DNA from: Bacillus carboniphilus | Lineage (GTDB): Bacteria > Bacillota > Bacilli > Bacillales > JC228 | Length of the DNA: 47,146 nt | Assembly: GCF_039522365.1 (NCBI RefSeq) | Contig: NZ_BAAADJ010000055.1 | Coordinates: 1 to 47,146, forward strand | Direction: 5' to 3' | Shown: positions 8,512 through 18,262 of the stretch, one piece after another | Position numbering within the stretch: the stretch's first letter is position 1 | How the letters are laid out: the number at the start of each line of letters is the position of its first letter | Program-made: the position numbers and the translations under genes | The notes under the pieces: generated by a model | What the model saw: the letters and a program-made list of their open reading frames with translations, nothing else | What the model was told of the DNA's origin: nothing | Databases searched by the model: none

Positions 8512-8886
8512 TCACCCTTTAGCTCTGTATTGTCTTACTTTTACTCTTTGATGAAGCGGTGTTAATCAGTGTCTACTCCTAGTGCCTATTCCTTGTGAGA
8601 AAACAAGTGCATCGTCGGTCGGACATAAGCCTAATGGAAGTTGGTAGTGATCAATCAGGCACTCTCATTTTCAATTAGTTTGCAAATGTTCTTCTATCTT
8701 TATTCACTTGGACATATATTTTAGCAAGGCTACAGCTTTAAAAATGCTTCACACAACGTAGTGTGGAGTAATGAAGATCTATCCATCTCTATTAGAGCTC
8801 CACATGAAATGGGAGTTCAAGGCACTTCCGCTTTTCTACTAATACTGACAACTGAATAGAAAATTCTCTAAGCAGGGGGCGGCAGT
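8512..8886. other. Intergenic region between divergent ylaJ and ylaK
   Basis: About 375 nt with no credible reading frame. It contains short hairpins only: CTTGT/ACAAG near 8598–8612, CACAC/GTGTG near 8752–8765, and an imperfect TGGAG…CTCCA stem near 8764–8804. None resembles a riboswitch known to me. The ylaK ribosome site AGGGGG is at 8874–8879. Confidence 0.5.
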
Positions 8887-10212
8887 TTGAATAAAATTTA
8901 TGTATTAGATACCAATGTCTTATTACAAGATCCGTTTTCAATTTTTTCTTTCGAAGATAATGAGGTAGTAATACCAGCAGTCGTTTTGGAGGAAGTAGAT
9001 TCTAAAAAGAGGTACATGGATGAAATTGGACGAAATGCAAGACAAGTATCTAAACTTATAGATCGCTTAAGAGAAAATGGAAAGTTACACGAGAAGATTC
9101 CCTTAGAAAATGGGGGGTCACTCCGTATCGAGTTAAACCATCGGTCATTCCATCAATTACAAGAAATTTTTATTGAGAAAACCAATGACAACAGAATTCT
9201 AGCTGTGGCTAAAAATTTATCCTTAGAAGAGGCAACAAAAGAAAATGGGAAGCCAGTTATTCTTGTGAGTAAAGACACGTTAGTGCGTGTAAAGGCAGAT
9301 GCTATAGGGTTATTTGCTGAAGACTTCTTGAGTGACCGAGTTGTTGAGGTTGATGATATCTATTCCGGTTTTTGTGATTTATATGTAAGTACTGAAACAT
9401 TGAATCAGTTTTATGAAAGAGGAGAAATGGCACTCTCCGATTTTACACACCATTCTTTTTATCCTCATCAATTCCTCATACTGAGGGATGCTCTAGGCAG
9501 TTCTTCCGCCATAGCAATGGTTGATTCTTCCGGTAAAAGTATCAAAAAACTAACAACGAAGGAACCTCATATTTGGGGGATAAAACCTAGGAATGTTCAA
9601 CAAACAATGGGGGTTGAACTTTTACTTCGAAATGATATTAACTTAGTCACTATGGTTGGAAAAGCTGGTACTGGTAAGACATTGCTCGCTTTAGCAGCTG
9701 GCCTTTTACAGACTGAGGATTACGGGCTATACAAAAAGCTTCTAGTTGCTAGACCAATCGTTCCAGTAGGAAAAGATATTGGTTTCTTGCCAGGTGAAAA
9801 ACAGGAGAAATTACGACCTTGGATGCAGCCTATTTTTGATAATCTTGAGTACCTATTTAATACAAAGAAACCAGGGGAATTAGATGCTATTTTAGCGGGT
9901 ATGGGGTCTATTGAAGTAGAAGCTTTAACTTATATAAGAGGTAGAAGTATTCCTGAGCAGTTTATTATCATTGATGAAGCTCAGAACCTAACCAAACATG
10001 AAGTGAAAACCATCTTAACACGGGTTGGGGACAAGAGTAAGATTGTGCTAATGGGAGATCCACAGCAGATTGATCACCCTTATTTAGATGAGTATAATAA
10101 TGGGCTTACGTATGTAGTAGAGAAGTTTAAAGACCAGTCTATTGCTGGACATGTTAAATTGGTTAAAGGAGAAAGATCGAGCTTAGCAAAGCTTGCAGCA
10201 GATTTATTATAA
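8887..10212 (+). CDS. ylaK: PIN–PhoH fusion ATPase/RNase (YlaK)
   Basis: A 441-aa fusion of an N-terminal PIN ribonuclease-fold domain (about 1–145) and a C-terminal PhoH ATPase/helicase domain (about 235–441). PIN acidic residues are visible at Asp8, Glu35/36 and Asp101. The PhoH part has Walker A GKAGTGKT (258–265) and Walker B IIDEAQN (361–367). This PhoH2-type architecture is known from mycobacteria, where it unwinds and cleaves RNA. It starts at TTG with AGGGGG 7 nt upstream. It is monocistronic, with ylaL convergent downstream. The general activity is well supported; the physiological role is not known. Confidence 0.93.
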   Translation: MNKIYVLDTNVLLQDPFSIFSFEDNEVVIPAVVLEEVDSKKRYMDEIGRNARQVSKLIDRLRENGKLHEKIPLENGGSLRIELNHRSFHQLQEIFIEKTNDNRILAVAKNLSLEEATKENGKPVILVSKDTLVRVKADAIGLFAEDFLSDRVVEVDDIYSGFCDLYVSTETLNQFYERGEMALSDFTHHSFYPHQFLILRDALGSSSAIAMVDSSGKSIKKLTTKEPHIWGIKPRNVQQTMGVELLLRNDINLVTMVGKAGTGKTLLALAAGLLQTEDYGLYKKLLVARPIVPVGKDIGFLPGEKQEKLRPWMQPIFDNLEYLFNTKKPGELDAILAGMGSIEVEALTYIRGRSIPEQFIIIDEAQNLTKHEVKTILTRVGDKSKIVLMGDPQQIDHPYLDEYNNGLTYVVEKFKDQSIAGHVKLVKGERSSLAKLAADLL

Positions 10213-10233
10213 AGAGATTATGCAAGAATGAAA

Positions 10234-10259
10234 AACCCCCCATTAAAAAATGGGAGGTT
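10234..10259 (-). terminator. Terminator between ylaK and ylaL
   Basis: AACCCCCCATT and AATGGGAGGTT pair with one mismatch around a short A-rich loop. The left flank is A-rich, so the T-tract faces the minus strand (ylaL). The plus side has only a few T, so termination of ylaK is likely weaker. Confidence 0.7.
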
Positions 10260-10264
10260 CAATA

Positions 10265-10759
10265 TTAGCGAACTGTTAAGGATCTGACATGTTTAATGGG
10301 ATTATTCACATTTGAACCATTCCCATAAATCACATGAACAGGTCCATCTTCTTTGAGAGGCTTTCCTTTAATAGAGAATAATAATATTAGATCAAAGGCA
10401 TCTTTTAATGAAACAGACACTTCTCCTTCTGTCGTTTCAATCACGACCTCTTTAGCCGATTCAGAAGGTTCCGCTGTTTCTAAGAAGGGCTTGAGTTTCA
10501 TACCAAACGTTCCAGTAAGAATTTTTTCCTTTTGGAATTTCTTTTCTGTTTTAATGGTAGGTGGAGAAACGGCTCCCTCCATTATTTCTTTTTCCCAATT
10601 CTTTGAAAGAACTTCAGAAAAATCAATCGTTTCCTTTGAATTCTCAGAATTCGTAAGTCCTTCTTCTAAATCAATCTTTCTGTCATCAAAAATCCAAACA
10701 GACGGATCTAAAGTAAGAGGAAATTGGACATTCCCCTTTAAAGGAATAATAAGATCCAT
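10265..10759 (-). CDS. ylaL: Conserved protein YlaL
   Basis: A 164-aa soluble protein whose position between phoH and the second glutaminase matches B. subtilis ylaL. It is Lys/Glu-rich with a C-terminal block GPVHVIYGNGSNVNNPIKHVRSLTVR (about 139–164) that looks like the conserved core. Some databases name YlaL-like proteins peptidyl-prolyl isomerases; I see no motif that proves it. AAAGGAC lies about 8 nt before the ATG. An open frame also crosses this gene on the plus strand, but it has no ribosome site and I treat it as a shadow. Confidence 0.78.
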   Translation of the reverse strand: MDLIIPLKGNVQFPLTLDPSVWIFDDRKIDLEEGLTNSENSKETIDFSEVLSKNWEKEIMEGAVSPPTIKTEKKFQKEKILTGTFGMKLKPFLETAEPSESAKEVVIETTEGEVSVSLKDAFDLILLFSIKGKPLKEDGPVHVIYGNGSNVNNPIKHVRSLTVR

Positions 10760-10878
10760 GTACTAAACAGTCCTTTCATTTCTTAAGTTTACCTATGTGT
10801 AGGTTAGCTTCGCTTAGGTCATGCTTGTATCTTTCTTCCTTATATCGAATATATTAAGAAGAAAAAAGGGTGTTTTGT

Positions 10879-11811
10879 GTGACATGTGATGCTAGCAAAG
10901 AGCTTGAAGACTTAGTGGCTAAAGCAAGGCCATATAGTCAACACGGAAAACTTGCCTCCTACATTCCAGCATTAGAGAAGGCAAACAAGGATGACCTTTC
11001 AGTTGCAATCTATCATTTAGATGATGGTACATGTACATATGCTGGTGATTATCAAGAAAAGTTCACGTTACAAAGTATATCAAAAGTTTTGAGCTTAGCA
11101 TATGTTTTGGCTCATATTGGTGAAGGGAAAGTCTTTCAGAAAGTCGGGATGGAGCCCACTGGTGATCCATTCAACTCGATAGCCAAGCTCGAAACTTCCA
11201 AACCATCCAAACCATTGAACCCTATGATCAATGCAGGTGCACTAGTTGTGACAAGTCTTATACCAGGTCAAAATACTTCTGATAAGTGGGAAAAGTTTCT
11301 TCAATTTGTCCAAACATTATCCGGTAATACAGAAATCGGTTACTGTAAAGAGGTTCAGGAATCTGAATTTGAAACTTCTAATTTAAATCGCGCTTTGTGT
11401 TACTTCATGAGGCAGCATGGTGTCTTAGAGGGAGATGTTGAGTCCATCATGGAGCTATATACAAAGCAATGTTCAATCGAAATGAATTGTTTAGATTTGG
11501 CAAGAATTGGAGCAGTATTTTCGAATAATGGTAGAGATCCATTAAGTAAGAAGGAGCTCATTCCGGAACAGATTGCTCGAATATGCAAAACCTTTATGGT
11601 GACATGTGGGATGTATAATGCATCTGGAGAATTCGCGATGAAGGTAGGAATACCAGCTAAAAGTGGAGTTTCAGGTGGGATACTAGGTGTCATCCCCAAT
11701 CGTTGTGGAATTGGTGTCTTTTCTCCTGCGTTAGATGAGAAGGGAAATAGTCTTGCTGGGTGGACATTATTAGAACTTATGAATAAAAAGTATGACTTTA
11801 GTATTTTCTAA
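10879..11811 (+). CDS. glsA: Glutaminase (GlsA2/YlaM type)
   Basis: Hydrolyses glutamine to glutamate and ammonia in the cytosol. It is a serine-dependent beta-lactamase-like glutaminase. The catalytic SISK tetrad (about 66–69 from this start) and the NPMINAGALV, YNASGEFA and AKSGVSGGI motifs are present. The length of 310 aa agrees with the 309-aa B. subtilis YlaM. I placed the start at GTG 10879: the GTG at 10870 is part of the Shine-Dalgarno AAAAGGGTG, which is correctly spaced for 10879. It is divergent from ylaL. A small inverted repeat ACCTA-TGTG-TAGGT (10791–10804) in the upstream gap could be an operator, but this is weak. Confidence 0.94.
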   Translation: MTCDASKELEDLVAKARPYSQHGKLASYIPALEKANKDDLSVAIYHLDDGTCTYAGDYQEKFTLQSISKVLSLAYVLAHIGEGKVFQKVGMEPTGDPFNSIAKLETSKPSKPLNPMINAGALVVTSLIPGQNTSDKWEKFLQFVQTLSGNTEIGYCKEVQESEFETSNLNRALCYFMRQHGVLEGDVESIMELYTKQCSIEMNCLDLARIGAVFSNNGRDPLSKKELIPEQIARICKTFMVTCGMYNASGEFAMKVGIPAKSGVSGGILGVIPNRCGIGVFSPALDEKGNSLAGWTLLELMNKKYDFSIF

Positions 11812-11855
11812 TAATTTCAGTTACTTACACACATTTTTAGTCCCCCCATTCTTCC

Positions 11856-11884
11856 TTGCAATTTCATTGATTTACAGTTAAAAT
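11856..11884 (+). promoter_or_regulatory. Probable sigma-A promoter of ylaN
   Basis: TTGCAA (11856–11861), a 17-nt spacer and TAAAAT (11879–11884). This predicts a start near 11891 and an ylaN leader of about 85 nt. Confidence 0.5.
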
Positions 11885-11975
11885 TTATAGATAGAATCGG
11901 CTTTTAGAGGTAAAATGCAAGAGATAAAATGTCTCCTGAAATATATCTTTAAATGTACGTAATGGGGGGATCTCC

Positions 11976-12257
11976 GTGGCACAAGAGACAACCGTGAACA
12001 CAAGTGAGAAAGCTTTTGAGCTACTTAAGGCAGATGCTGATAAAATATTTAAGTTAATAAAAGTGCAGATGGATAATTTAACCATGCCACAGTGCCCTCT
12101 TTATGAGGAAGTCCTGGATACTCAAATGTTTGGCTTATCTAGAGAAATAGATTTTGCTGTTCGACTTGGATTAGTCGAGGAGAAAGATGGAAAAGGGCTA
12201 CTGGATGCACTTGAGCGAGAATTGTCTGCATTACATGAGGCATCACAAAAGAAATAG
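11976..12257 (+). CDS. ylaN: Iron-homeostasis protein YlaN (UPF0358)
   Basis: A 93-aa all-helical protein of the UPF0358 family. In Staphylococcus aureus and B. subtilis YlaN has been linked to iron homeostasis through Fe(II) binding and relief of Fur repression. Conserved elements include the central [25 protein letters not shown] region (about 38–62), which carries a Cys. It starts at GTG after a run of six G (11964–11969). It has its own probable promoter and a perfect 13-bp terminator, so it is expressed alone. The ribosome site is complementary to a C-run far upstream (see findings). Confidence 0.92.
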   Translation: MAQETTVNTSEKAFELLKADADKIFKLIKVQMDNLTMPQCPLYEEVLDTQMFGLSREIDFAVRLGLVEEKDGKGLLDALERELSALHEASQKK

Positions 12258-12260
12258 GTG

Positions 12261-12300
12261 AAAAACTCAAACAGTCGTATAGTTATTGTTTGAGTTTTTT
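12261..12300 (+). terminator. Terminator of ylaN
   Basis: A perfect 13-bp stem (12261–12273 with 12287–12299; AAAAACTCAAACA and its complement) followed by T. Confidence 0.9.
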
Positions 12301-12373
12301 TTATTCGGGGAAAAAGTAATGATATGTATTCATAAACTGATTTCATTTCATTTTGATTGCAAAGCAAAGGACT

Positions 12374-12395
12374 AGCAGGATTTTTCCTGCTTTTT
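12374..12395 (+). terminator. Second terminator-like hairpin upstream of ftsW
   Basis: AGCAGGA (12374–12380), a T4 loop and TCCTGCT (12385–12391) followed by T4. It lies about 45 nt before the ftsW start and about 75 nt after the ylaN terminator. It is either a back-up terminator or an attenuator in the ftsW leader. Confidence 0.65.
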
Positions 12396-12438
12396 ATGGA
12401 AACTAAAGTGTAGATAGAAAACCGATGAGGTAGATGAC

Positions 12439-13680
12439 ATGTTAAAGAAAATCCTAAAATCCTATGATTATTCCTTAGTAATTACATATATTTTACTCTG
12501 TATTTTCGGCCTGGTCATGATCTATAGCGCGAGTGTTGTTTGGGCCGTTCAACAGCTTGGTCAACCGAGTGATTTCTTTTTCCAAAAACAGAAAATCAAT
12601 CTTTTGGTATCTTTTATTGCCTTTTTGGCAGCTGCTGTTTTTCCTTATAAAATCTTTCAATTTAAGAAATCATTAGCCATTATTATGGGGCTCATCACCT
12701 TAAGCTTATTTTTCATTTTTATCTTCGGTCATACAGCTAATAACGCACAAAGTTGGTTTAAGTTTGGAAATAGTAGTTTTCAGCCTTCTGAATTTGCAAA
12801 GCTTGGCTTAATCATATATCTGGCCGCAGTTTATGGAAAAAAGCAATCTTACATAAACGACTTTAACAAAGGAATTGTCCCTCCACTTTTATTTTTAATG
12901 TTGAGCGTATTCTTGGTAGCTATTCAACCAGACTTTGGAACCGCCTTTATTATTTTCATGATTGGGGCTCTTATGATTCTTTGTTCAGGCATGAACTTAA
13001 AGAGTTTATTCAAGCTATTTCTTCTTGCTATGGTGGCGTGTATTCTTTTTTCACCGTTCTTCCTTATGAAGAAAGATGAGATATTTTCAGAAGAGAGAAT
13101 GGGAAGAATTGACGGATTTCTGGCTCCGTTTGAAGATGTAGAGGATCACGGATATCATTTGGTTAATTCCTATTATGCAATAGGTCTTGGAGGATTATTT
13201 GGGAAAGGGCTAGGTGAAAGTACTCAGAAACTAGGGTATTTACCTGAACCTCATACCGATTTTATTATTTCTATCATTTCAGAAGAGCTTGGAATATTCG
13301 GAGTTGGTTTTGTTATATTTTCGCTTGGTTTCATAGTCTTAAAAGGGATTCGAGTTAGTACCAAATGTAGAGATCCGTTTGGGAGTTTATTAGCCATCGG
13401 TATCTCTAGTATGATTGGAATTCAATCTTTTATAAACCTTGGCGGAGCATCAGGAGTTATTCCGATTACAGGGGTTCCTCTACCTTTTATAAGTTATGGA
13501 GGCAGTTCACTGCTCCTACTATCTTTATCAATGGGGTTACTCGTAAATGTTTCGATGTTTACGAACTACGATAGAAAGTATAAAGAGTCAAAAGATCAAA
13601 CCACACCACAAGACTCAACAGCAGGTCCTGAGCGAAAGTTTTATACCATTAACGGTAACCAGAGAACGATCAGTCGTTAG
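12439..13680 (+). CDS. ftsW: Septal peptidoglycan glycosyltransferase FtsW (SEDS)
   Basis: A 413-aa polytopic membrane protein of the SEDS family with about ten hydrophobic segments. It polymerises lipid II at the division septum with its partner class B PBP. The family landmarks are visible: SASVVWA in helix 1, QPSEFAKL (115–122), PDFGTAF (164–170), and PEPHTDFI (269–276), whose Asp274 is the catalytic-type acidic residue. A SYGGSS motif lies near the last helices and a soluble C-terminal tail follows. The pycA start is only 34 nt downstream, so the two genes may be cotranscribed. Confidence 0.95.
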   Translation: MLKKILKSYDYSLVITYILLCIFGLVMIYSASVVWAVQQLGQPSDFFFQKQKINLLVSFIAFLAAAVFPYKIFQFKKSLAIIMGLITLSLFFIFIFGHTANNAQSWFKFGNSSFQPSEFAKLGLIIYLAAVYGKKQSYINDFNKGIVPPLLFLMLSVFLVAIQPDFGTAFIIFMIGALMILCSGMNLKSLFKLFLLAMVACILFSPFFLMKKDEIFSEERMGRIDGFLAPFEDVEDHGYHLVNSYYAIGLGGLFGKGLGESTQKLGYLPEPHTDFIISIISEELGIFGVGFVIFSLGFIVLKGIRVSTKCRDPFGSLLAIGISSMIGIQSFINLGGASGVIPITGVPLPFISYGGSSLLLLSLSMGLLVNVSMFTNYDRKYKESKDQTTPQDSTAGPERKFYTINGNQRTISR

Positions 13681-13714
13681 AACCATATGCAAATTTGATG
13701 AAGGGGTGAGCTAA

Positions 13715-16700
13715 ATGGCAAGAATAAATAAGGTACTTGTAGCAAACCGTGGTGAAATTGCAATTCGGATATTTAGAGCCTGTACAGAATTAGATTTAAA
13801 AACAGTGGCGATCTATTCAAAAGAAGATACAGGCTCCTTTCATCGCTATAAAGCAGATGAGGCATATTTAGTAGGAGAAGGGAAAAAGCCTATAGATGCA
13901 TACCTGGATATTGAAGATATTATTAGAATTGCGAAAGAGGCTCAAGTTGATGCTATTCACCCGGGCTATGGTTTCTTATCTGAAAACCTTGAATTTGCGA
14001 AACGATGTGAAGAGGAAGGTATTATCTTTGTTGGTCCTCGTTCCGAACATCTATATACATTTGGGGACAAGGTAAGAGCACGTCTAGCTGCCCAAAAAGC
14101 AGGGGTGCCAGTTGTGCCTGGGAGTGACGGTCCCGTTAATGGCCTTGAGGATGTTATTAAGTTTGGCAAAAAACATGGCTTCCCAATTATTATTAAAGCT
14201 GCTCTTGGTGGCGGCGGTCGCGGAATGCGAATCGTTAGGTCACAAGAAGAAATAAAACAAGCTTTTGAGCGTGCGAAGTCAGAGGCAAAGGCTGCTTTTG
14301 GTAGTGACGAGGTATATGTAGAAAAAATGATAGAAGCACCGAAGCACATTGAAGTGCAAATATTAGGTGACCAACAAGGCGAAATTATTCATTTGTTTGA
14401 AAGAGACTGTTCTGTTCAAAGAAGGCACCAAAAAGTAGTAGAAGTAGCGCCTTCAGTATCTTTAAAGGATAGTGTTCGTGAAGAAATCTGTCAATCAGCT
14501 GTACAGTTAATGAAGAGTGTGAATTATGTTAACGCTGGGACTGTTGAATATTTAGTACAAGGAGATCAATTCTATTTTATTGAAGTAAATCCAAGAGTAC
14601 AGGTGGAGCATACGATTACTGAAATGGTAACCGGAATTGATATTGTTCAGTCTCAACTTTTGATTGCTCAGGGGCATTCATTACACAGTTCAGAAATTGA
14701 TATCCCTGAACAGCACCTTATCAAGCCAAATGGGTATGCCATTCAATCAAGGGTTACAACAGAAGATCCTCTTAACCAATTTATGCCTGATACGGGTAAA
14801 ATTATGGCATACAGGTCAGGGGGAGGCTTTGGAGTACGCCTAGATGCTGGTAATGGTTTTCAAGGGGCAGTTATTACCCCATATTACGATTCACTTCTTG
14901 TTAAGGTTTCGACATGGGCACTGACCTATGAAAAAGCTGCAGCTAAAATGGTACGAAATCTGCAAGAATTTCGGATTAGAGGTATCAAGACAAATATACC
15001 TTTCTTAGAAAATGTCGTGAAACACCCGGACTTCTTATCAGGAGAGTATTCAACTCAATTTATAGACCAAACACCTGAGCTGTTTATCTTTCCGAAACGA
15101 AAAGACCGAGGAACAAAGATGCTTACCTATATTGGAAACGTAACAATAAATGGTTTCCCAGGTATTGAAAAAAAGAAGAAACCTATCTTCCCTAAAACGA
15201 GAATTCCGACTCTTCCAATAAGCCAGAACTTTCAAAATGGAACAAAGCAAATATTAGATACGAAAGGTCCAGAAGGTTTGGCTCAATGGGTAAAAGACCA
15301 AAAGAAAGTGCTTTTAACTGATACGACATTCCGAGATGCACATCAATCCCTACTAGCTACAAGAGTCAGAACTCAAGATTTAAAAAGGATTGCTGAACCA
15401 ACAGCTAAACTCTTACCTGAATTGTTTTCGGTAGAGATGTGGGGAGGAGCAACCTTCGATGTGGCTTATCGCTTTTTAAAAGAGGATCCATGGGAAAGAC
15501 TTCTTATCTTAAGAGAAAAGATGCCTAATTTATTATTTCAAATGCTCTTGCGTGCTTCAAATGCAGTAGGATACAAAAACTACCCGGATAACGTTATTAG
15601 AGAATTTGTACAGAAATCCGCCTATGCGGGAATTGATGTCTTCCGGATCTTTGATAGCTTAAACTGGGTTCAAGGAATGGAGGTAGCCATTGAGGCTGTC
15701 CGTGATTCTGGAAAAGTAGCGGAAGCGGCTATTTGTTATACAGGAGATATTTTAGACCCTAGCAGAAGTAAATATGATTTAGCGTACTATAAAGAACTCT
15801 CAAAAGAGCTTCAGAACCAAGGTGCTCATATTTTAGCAATTAAGGATATGGCGGGAATATTAAAACCAGAAGCTGCGTACACTTTAATTTCGAGTTTGAA
15901 AGAAACGATTGACATACCGATTCATTTGCATACTCACGATACGAGTGGGAATGGAATCTTTACTTATGCTCGTGCCATTGAAGCAGGTGTCGATATCGTG
16001 GATACTGCAGTTACTACGATGGCTGGTTTAACTTCTCAACCAAGTGCAAATAGTCTTTACTATGCAATGGAAGGTCGGGAAAGACAACCAGATTTAAATA
16101 TGAATCATCTCCGGTCTTTATCAAATTATTGGGAAGATATTAGGAAAATATATCATGATTTTGAAAGCGATATGATAGCACCTCACCCAGAAGTTTATGT
16201 ACATGAAATGCCGGGTGGACAATATAGTAATTTAGGACAACAGGCAAAAGCCGTTGGTCTTGGTGAACGTTTTGATGAAGTAAAAGATATGTATGCACGG
16301 GTAAATAAGCTGTTTGGAGATATTGTAAAGGTTACCCCTTCATCAAAAGTAGTAGGGGATATGGCCTTATTTATGGTACAAAACAATTTAACAGAAGAGG
16401 ACATCATTGAAAAAGGGGAATCCATCGATTTTCCTGATTCAGTAGTGGAATTGTTTGAAGGATATTTGGGGCAGCCTTATCAAGGATTTCCTAGGGAATT
16501 ACAACGAGTCATTTTAAAAGGAAAAGAGCCTATTACAGTTCGTCCTGGTGAACTCTTAGATGATGTGAATTTTGAAAAGTTGAAAGAAGAGTTATTTAAT
16601 GAACTGAAACGACCAGTAACAAGTTTTGAGGCTCTCTCGTATGCACTTTATCCTAAAGTATTTAATGAGTACATGAAAACCGTAGAGCAATTCGGAAATA

Positions 16701-17155
16701 TCTCTGTTCTCGATACTCCGACATTTTTATATGGGATGAGATTAGGAGAAGAAATTGAAGTTGAAATTGAAACGGGTAAAACACTTATTGTAAAACTTGT
16801 TTCTATAGGTCAGCCGCAAGTGGATGGCACACGTATTGTTTATTTTGAGTTAAATGGGCAGCCGCGTGAAGTTGTTATTAAAGATGAAAATATAAAGTCA
16901 GCAGTGGCAGAAAAAATCAAAGCAGATCCTAAGAATGAAAGTCATATTGGTGCTACAATGCCAGGTACTGTAATCAAAGTGTTAGTTGAGAAGGGTGAGA
17001 AAGTGGAAAGAGGAGACCACCTAATGATTACAGAGGCCATGAAAATGGAAACAACTGTTCAAGCCCCATTTAAAGGAACAGTTACTGAAATTTATGTAAA
17101 CAATGGAGATGGCATTCAGGCAGGAGATCTATTAGTAGAACTAAATAAGGAATAG
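13715..17155 (+). CDS. pycA: Pyruvate carboxylase PycA
   Basis: Biotin-dependent anaplerotic enzyme converting pyruvate, bicarbonate and ATP to oxaloacetate. At 1146 aa it has the complete single-chain architecture. First comes biotin carboxylase (about 1–455; ATP-grasp loop GGGGRGMR about 165–172), then carboxyltransferase (about 530–800; LTDTTFRDAHQSLLATR and metal-binding HLHTHDTSG about 736–744), an allosteric/linker domain, and a C-terminal biotin carrier with EAMKMET (Lys1110 biotinylated). A GGGGTGAG ribosome site precedes the ATG. The location between ftsW and ctaA is the same as in B. subtilis. Confidence 0.98.
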   Translation: MARINKVLVANRGEIAIRIFRACTELDLKTVAIYSKEDTGSFHRYKADEAYLVGEGKKPIDAYLDIEDIIRIAKEAQVDAIHPGYGFLSENLEFAKRCEEEGIIFVGPRSEHLYTFGDKVRARLAAQKAGVPVVPGSDGPVNGLEDVIKFGKKHGFPIIIKAALGGGGRGMRIVRSQEEIKQAFERAKSEAKAAFGSDEVYVEKMIEAPKHIEVQILGDQQGEIIHLFERDCSVQRRHQKVVEVAPSVSLKDSVREEICQSAVQLMKSVNYVNAGTVEYLVQGDQFYFIEVNPRVQVEHTITEMVTGIDIVQSQLLIAQGHSLHSSEIDIPEQHLIKPNGYAIQSRVTTEDPLNQFMPDTGKIMAYRSGGGFGVRLDAGNGFQGAVITPYYDSLLVKVSTWALTYEKAAAKMVRNLQEFRIRGIKTNIPFLENVVKHPDFLSGEYSTQFIDQTPELFIFPKRKDRGTKMLTYIGNVTINGFPGIEKKKKPIFPKTRIPTLPISQNFQNGTKQILDTKGPEGLAQWVKDQKKVLLTDTTFRDAHQSLLATRVRTQDLKRIAEPTAKLLPELFSVEMWGGATFDVAYRFLKEDPWERLLILREKMPNLLFQMLLRASNAVGYKNYPDNVIREFVQKSAYAGIDVFRIFDSLNWVQGMEVAIEAVRDSGKVAEAAICYTGDILDPSRSKYDLAYYKELSKELQNQGAHILAIKDMAGILKPEAAYTLISSLKETIDIPIHLHTHDTSGNGIFTYARAIEAGVDIVDTAVTTMAGLTSQPSANSLYYAMEGRERQPDLNMNHLRSLSNYWEDIRKIYHDFESDMIAPHPEVYVHEMPGGQYSNLGQQAKAVGLGERFDEVKDMYARVNKLFGDIVKVTPSSKVVGDMALFMVQNNLTEEDIIEKGESIDFPDSVVELFEGYLGQPYQGFPRELQRVILKGKEPITVRPGELLDDVNFEKLKEELFNELKRPVTSFEALSYALYPKVFNEYMKTVEQFGNISVLDTPTFLYGMRLGEEIEVEIETGKTLIVKLVSIGQPQVDGTRIVYFELNGQPREVVIKDENIKSAVAEKIKADPKNESHIGATMPGTVIKVLVEKGEKVERGDHLMITEAMKMETTVQAPFKGTVTEIYVNNGDGIQAGDLLVELNKE

Positions 17156-17160
17156 ATAAA

Positions 17161-17190
17161 AAAAGAAGCGCTAGAAGCGCTTCTTTTTTA
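17161..17190. terminator. Bidirectional terminator between pycA and ctaA
   Basis: A 12-bp stem (17161–17172 with 17176–17187; core GAAGCGCT/AGCGCTTC) with a 3-nt loop, A-rich left and T-rich right. It serves the two convergent genes. Confidence 0.9.
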
Positions 17191-18138
17191 TTGGACGTTG
17201 ACGTCATGATCGGTTTGTTTCTCAGATTTATAATATTTTTCGCTACGATAGATGAGTAGTAGGAAATAACTAAGAATAGCAAATAAGAACGCAATAAAGA
17301 GTGCGTGTGCTAGGGCAAATCCTAAGCTTAGTCTTGAAAAGACCACCAAGGCACCAGCTGTTACTTGTAATGAAACCAAGATAAAGGCCATCACCCAGCC
17401 GTTATATAAGGCTTTCTCGTTTTTATATTGCTTTATGGCAATAACCGTTACATACCCAATCCAAATAAACACTAGTGCAGCAGCTAAACGATGTCCCATC
17501 TGCACCCATTCATGAAAATTTGTAGGAAGCCAACGATCGCTAGAATTCACACACATTGGCCAATCGGGGCATACGAGACTGGCATTCACGTGTCTTACCA
17601 GTGCCCCGGTATAAACAACACAGTATGTGTACACCATAATGCCAATTATATGACGCTTCATTCGTTTATCAATGTAAACAGGCTTCTGCTTTCTCTCTTG
17701 TCCTTCCTCAAAAACGATTAAGGTTAACAAGAGAACAGAAGCAAAAGATATCAAGGAAATACCGAAGTGAAGAGCTAATACAAAGTCTGATTGACCCCAC
17801 ATAACAGCGGCAGCTCCAATTAAAGCTTGGAGAACTAAGAAAAGAAAAGACAGGAAAGCCAAAAATTTTGTTTCTTTTCTATAACCAATTTGTTTCCATG
17901 CCATAATGGATAATGCTAGTACGAGGATCCCTGCTCCCCCTGATACTACCCTATGTGCCAATTCAATAACCAATTCTGGTGTAATTTCTTCTGGGATCAG
18001 TTGACCATGGCACAATGGCCAGCTTTCACCACATCCATCACCAGATTCAGTTTTAGTTACTAAAGCTCCTCCTAATAAAACAAAGAGCATTGCAATCGTA
18101 GAAAAAACTGCTAGAAGTTTTAATCCTTTACGTTGCAT
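17188..18138 (-). CDS. ctaA: Heme A synthase CtaA
   Basis: Oxidises heme O to heme A for the caa3 oxidase. It is a 316-aa membrane protein with eight helices. All four heme-ligand His are found at His62, His124, His216 and His278. The two Cys pairs typical of Gram-positive CtaA are at Cys36/Cys43 and Cys190/Cys196. I start at ATG 18138 (MQRKGLK) because the GTG at 18147 lies inside the ribosome site AGAAGGTGG. It is divergent from ctaB. On its own strand, TTGCTC–16 nt–TATAAT (18290 down to 18263) is a possible promoter. Confidence 0.95.
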   Translation of the reverse strand: MQRKGLKLLAVFSTIAMLFVLLGGALVTKTESGDGCGESWPLCHGQLIPEEITPELVIELAHRVVSGGAGILVLALSIMAWKQIGYRKETKFLAFLSFLFLVLQALIGAAAVMWGQSDFVLALHFGISLISFASVLLLTLIVFEEGQERKQKPVYIDKRMKRHIIGIMVYTYCVVYTGALVRHVNASLVCPDWPMCVNSSDRWLPTNFHEWVQMGHRLAAALVFIWIGYVTVIAIKQYKNEKALYNGWVMAFILVSLQVTAGALVVFSRLSLGFALAHALFIAFLFAILSYFLLLIYRSEKYYKSEKQTDHDVNVQ

Positions 18139-18262
18139 GTATTCCACCTTCTTTCGACGTATAGGATGTCTAAATAATTTTTTATCTGCTCCATCTAGGC
18201 GACATGCAAAATTATAATAGTCAATACAATATAAGTGCTATTACCCAATTAAATCCTTACCT

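Noticed and set aside
10353-10766. 137-residue plus-strand open frame opposite ylaL
   Set aside because: No ribosome site, low-quality composition, and it is antisense to ylaL, which has a good start and conserved position.
10870-10881. glsA and several other genes starting at the first open GTG/ATG
   Set aside because: In speA, ykzI, glsA, ctaA, ylbF, ylbN and the small carrier gene, the first start codon lies inside or too close to the Shine-Dalgarno or lacks one; the next start has normal spacing and agrees with family lengths.
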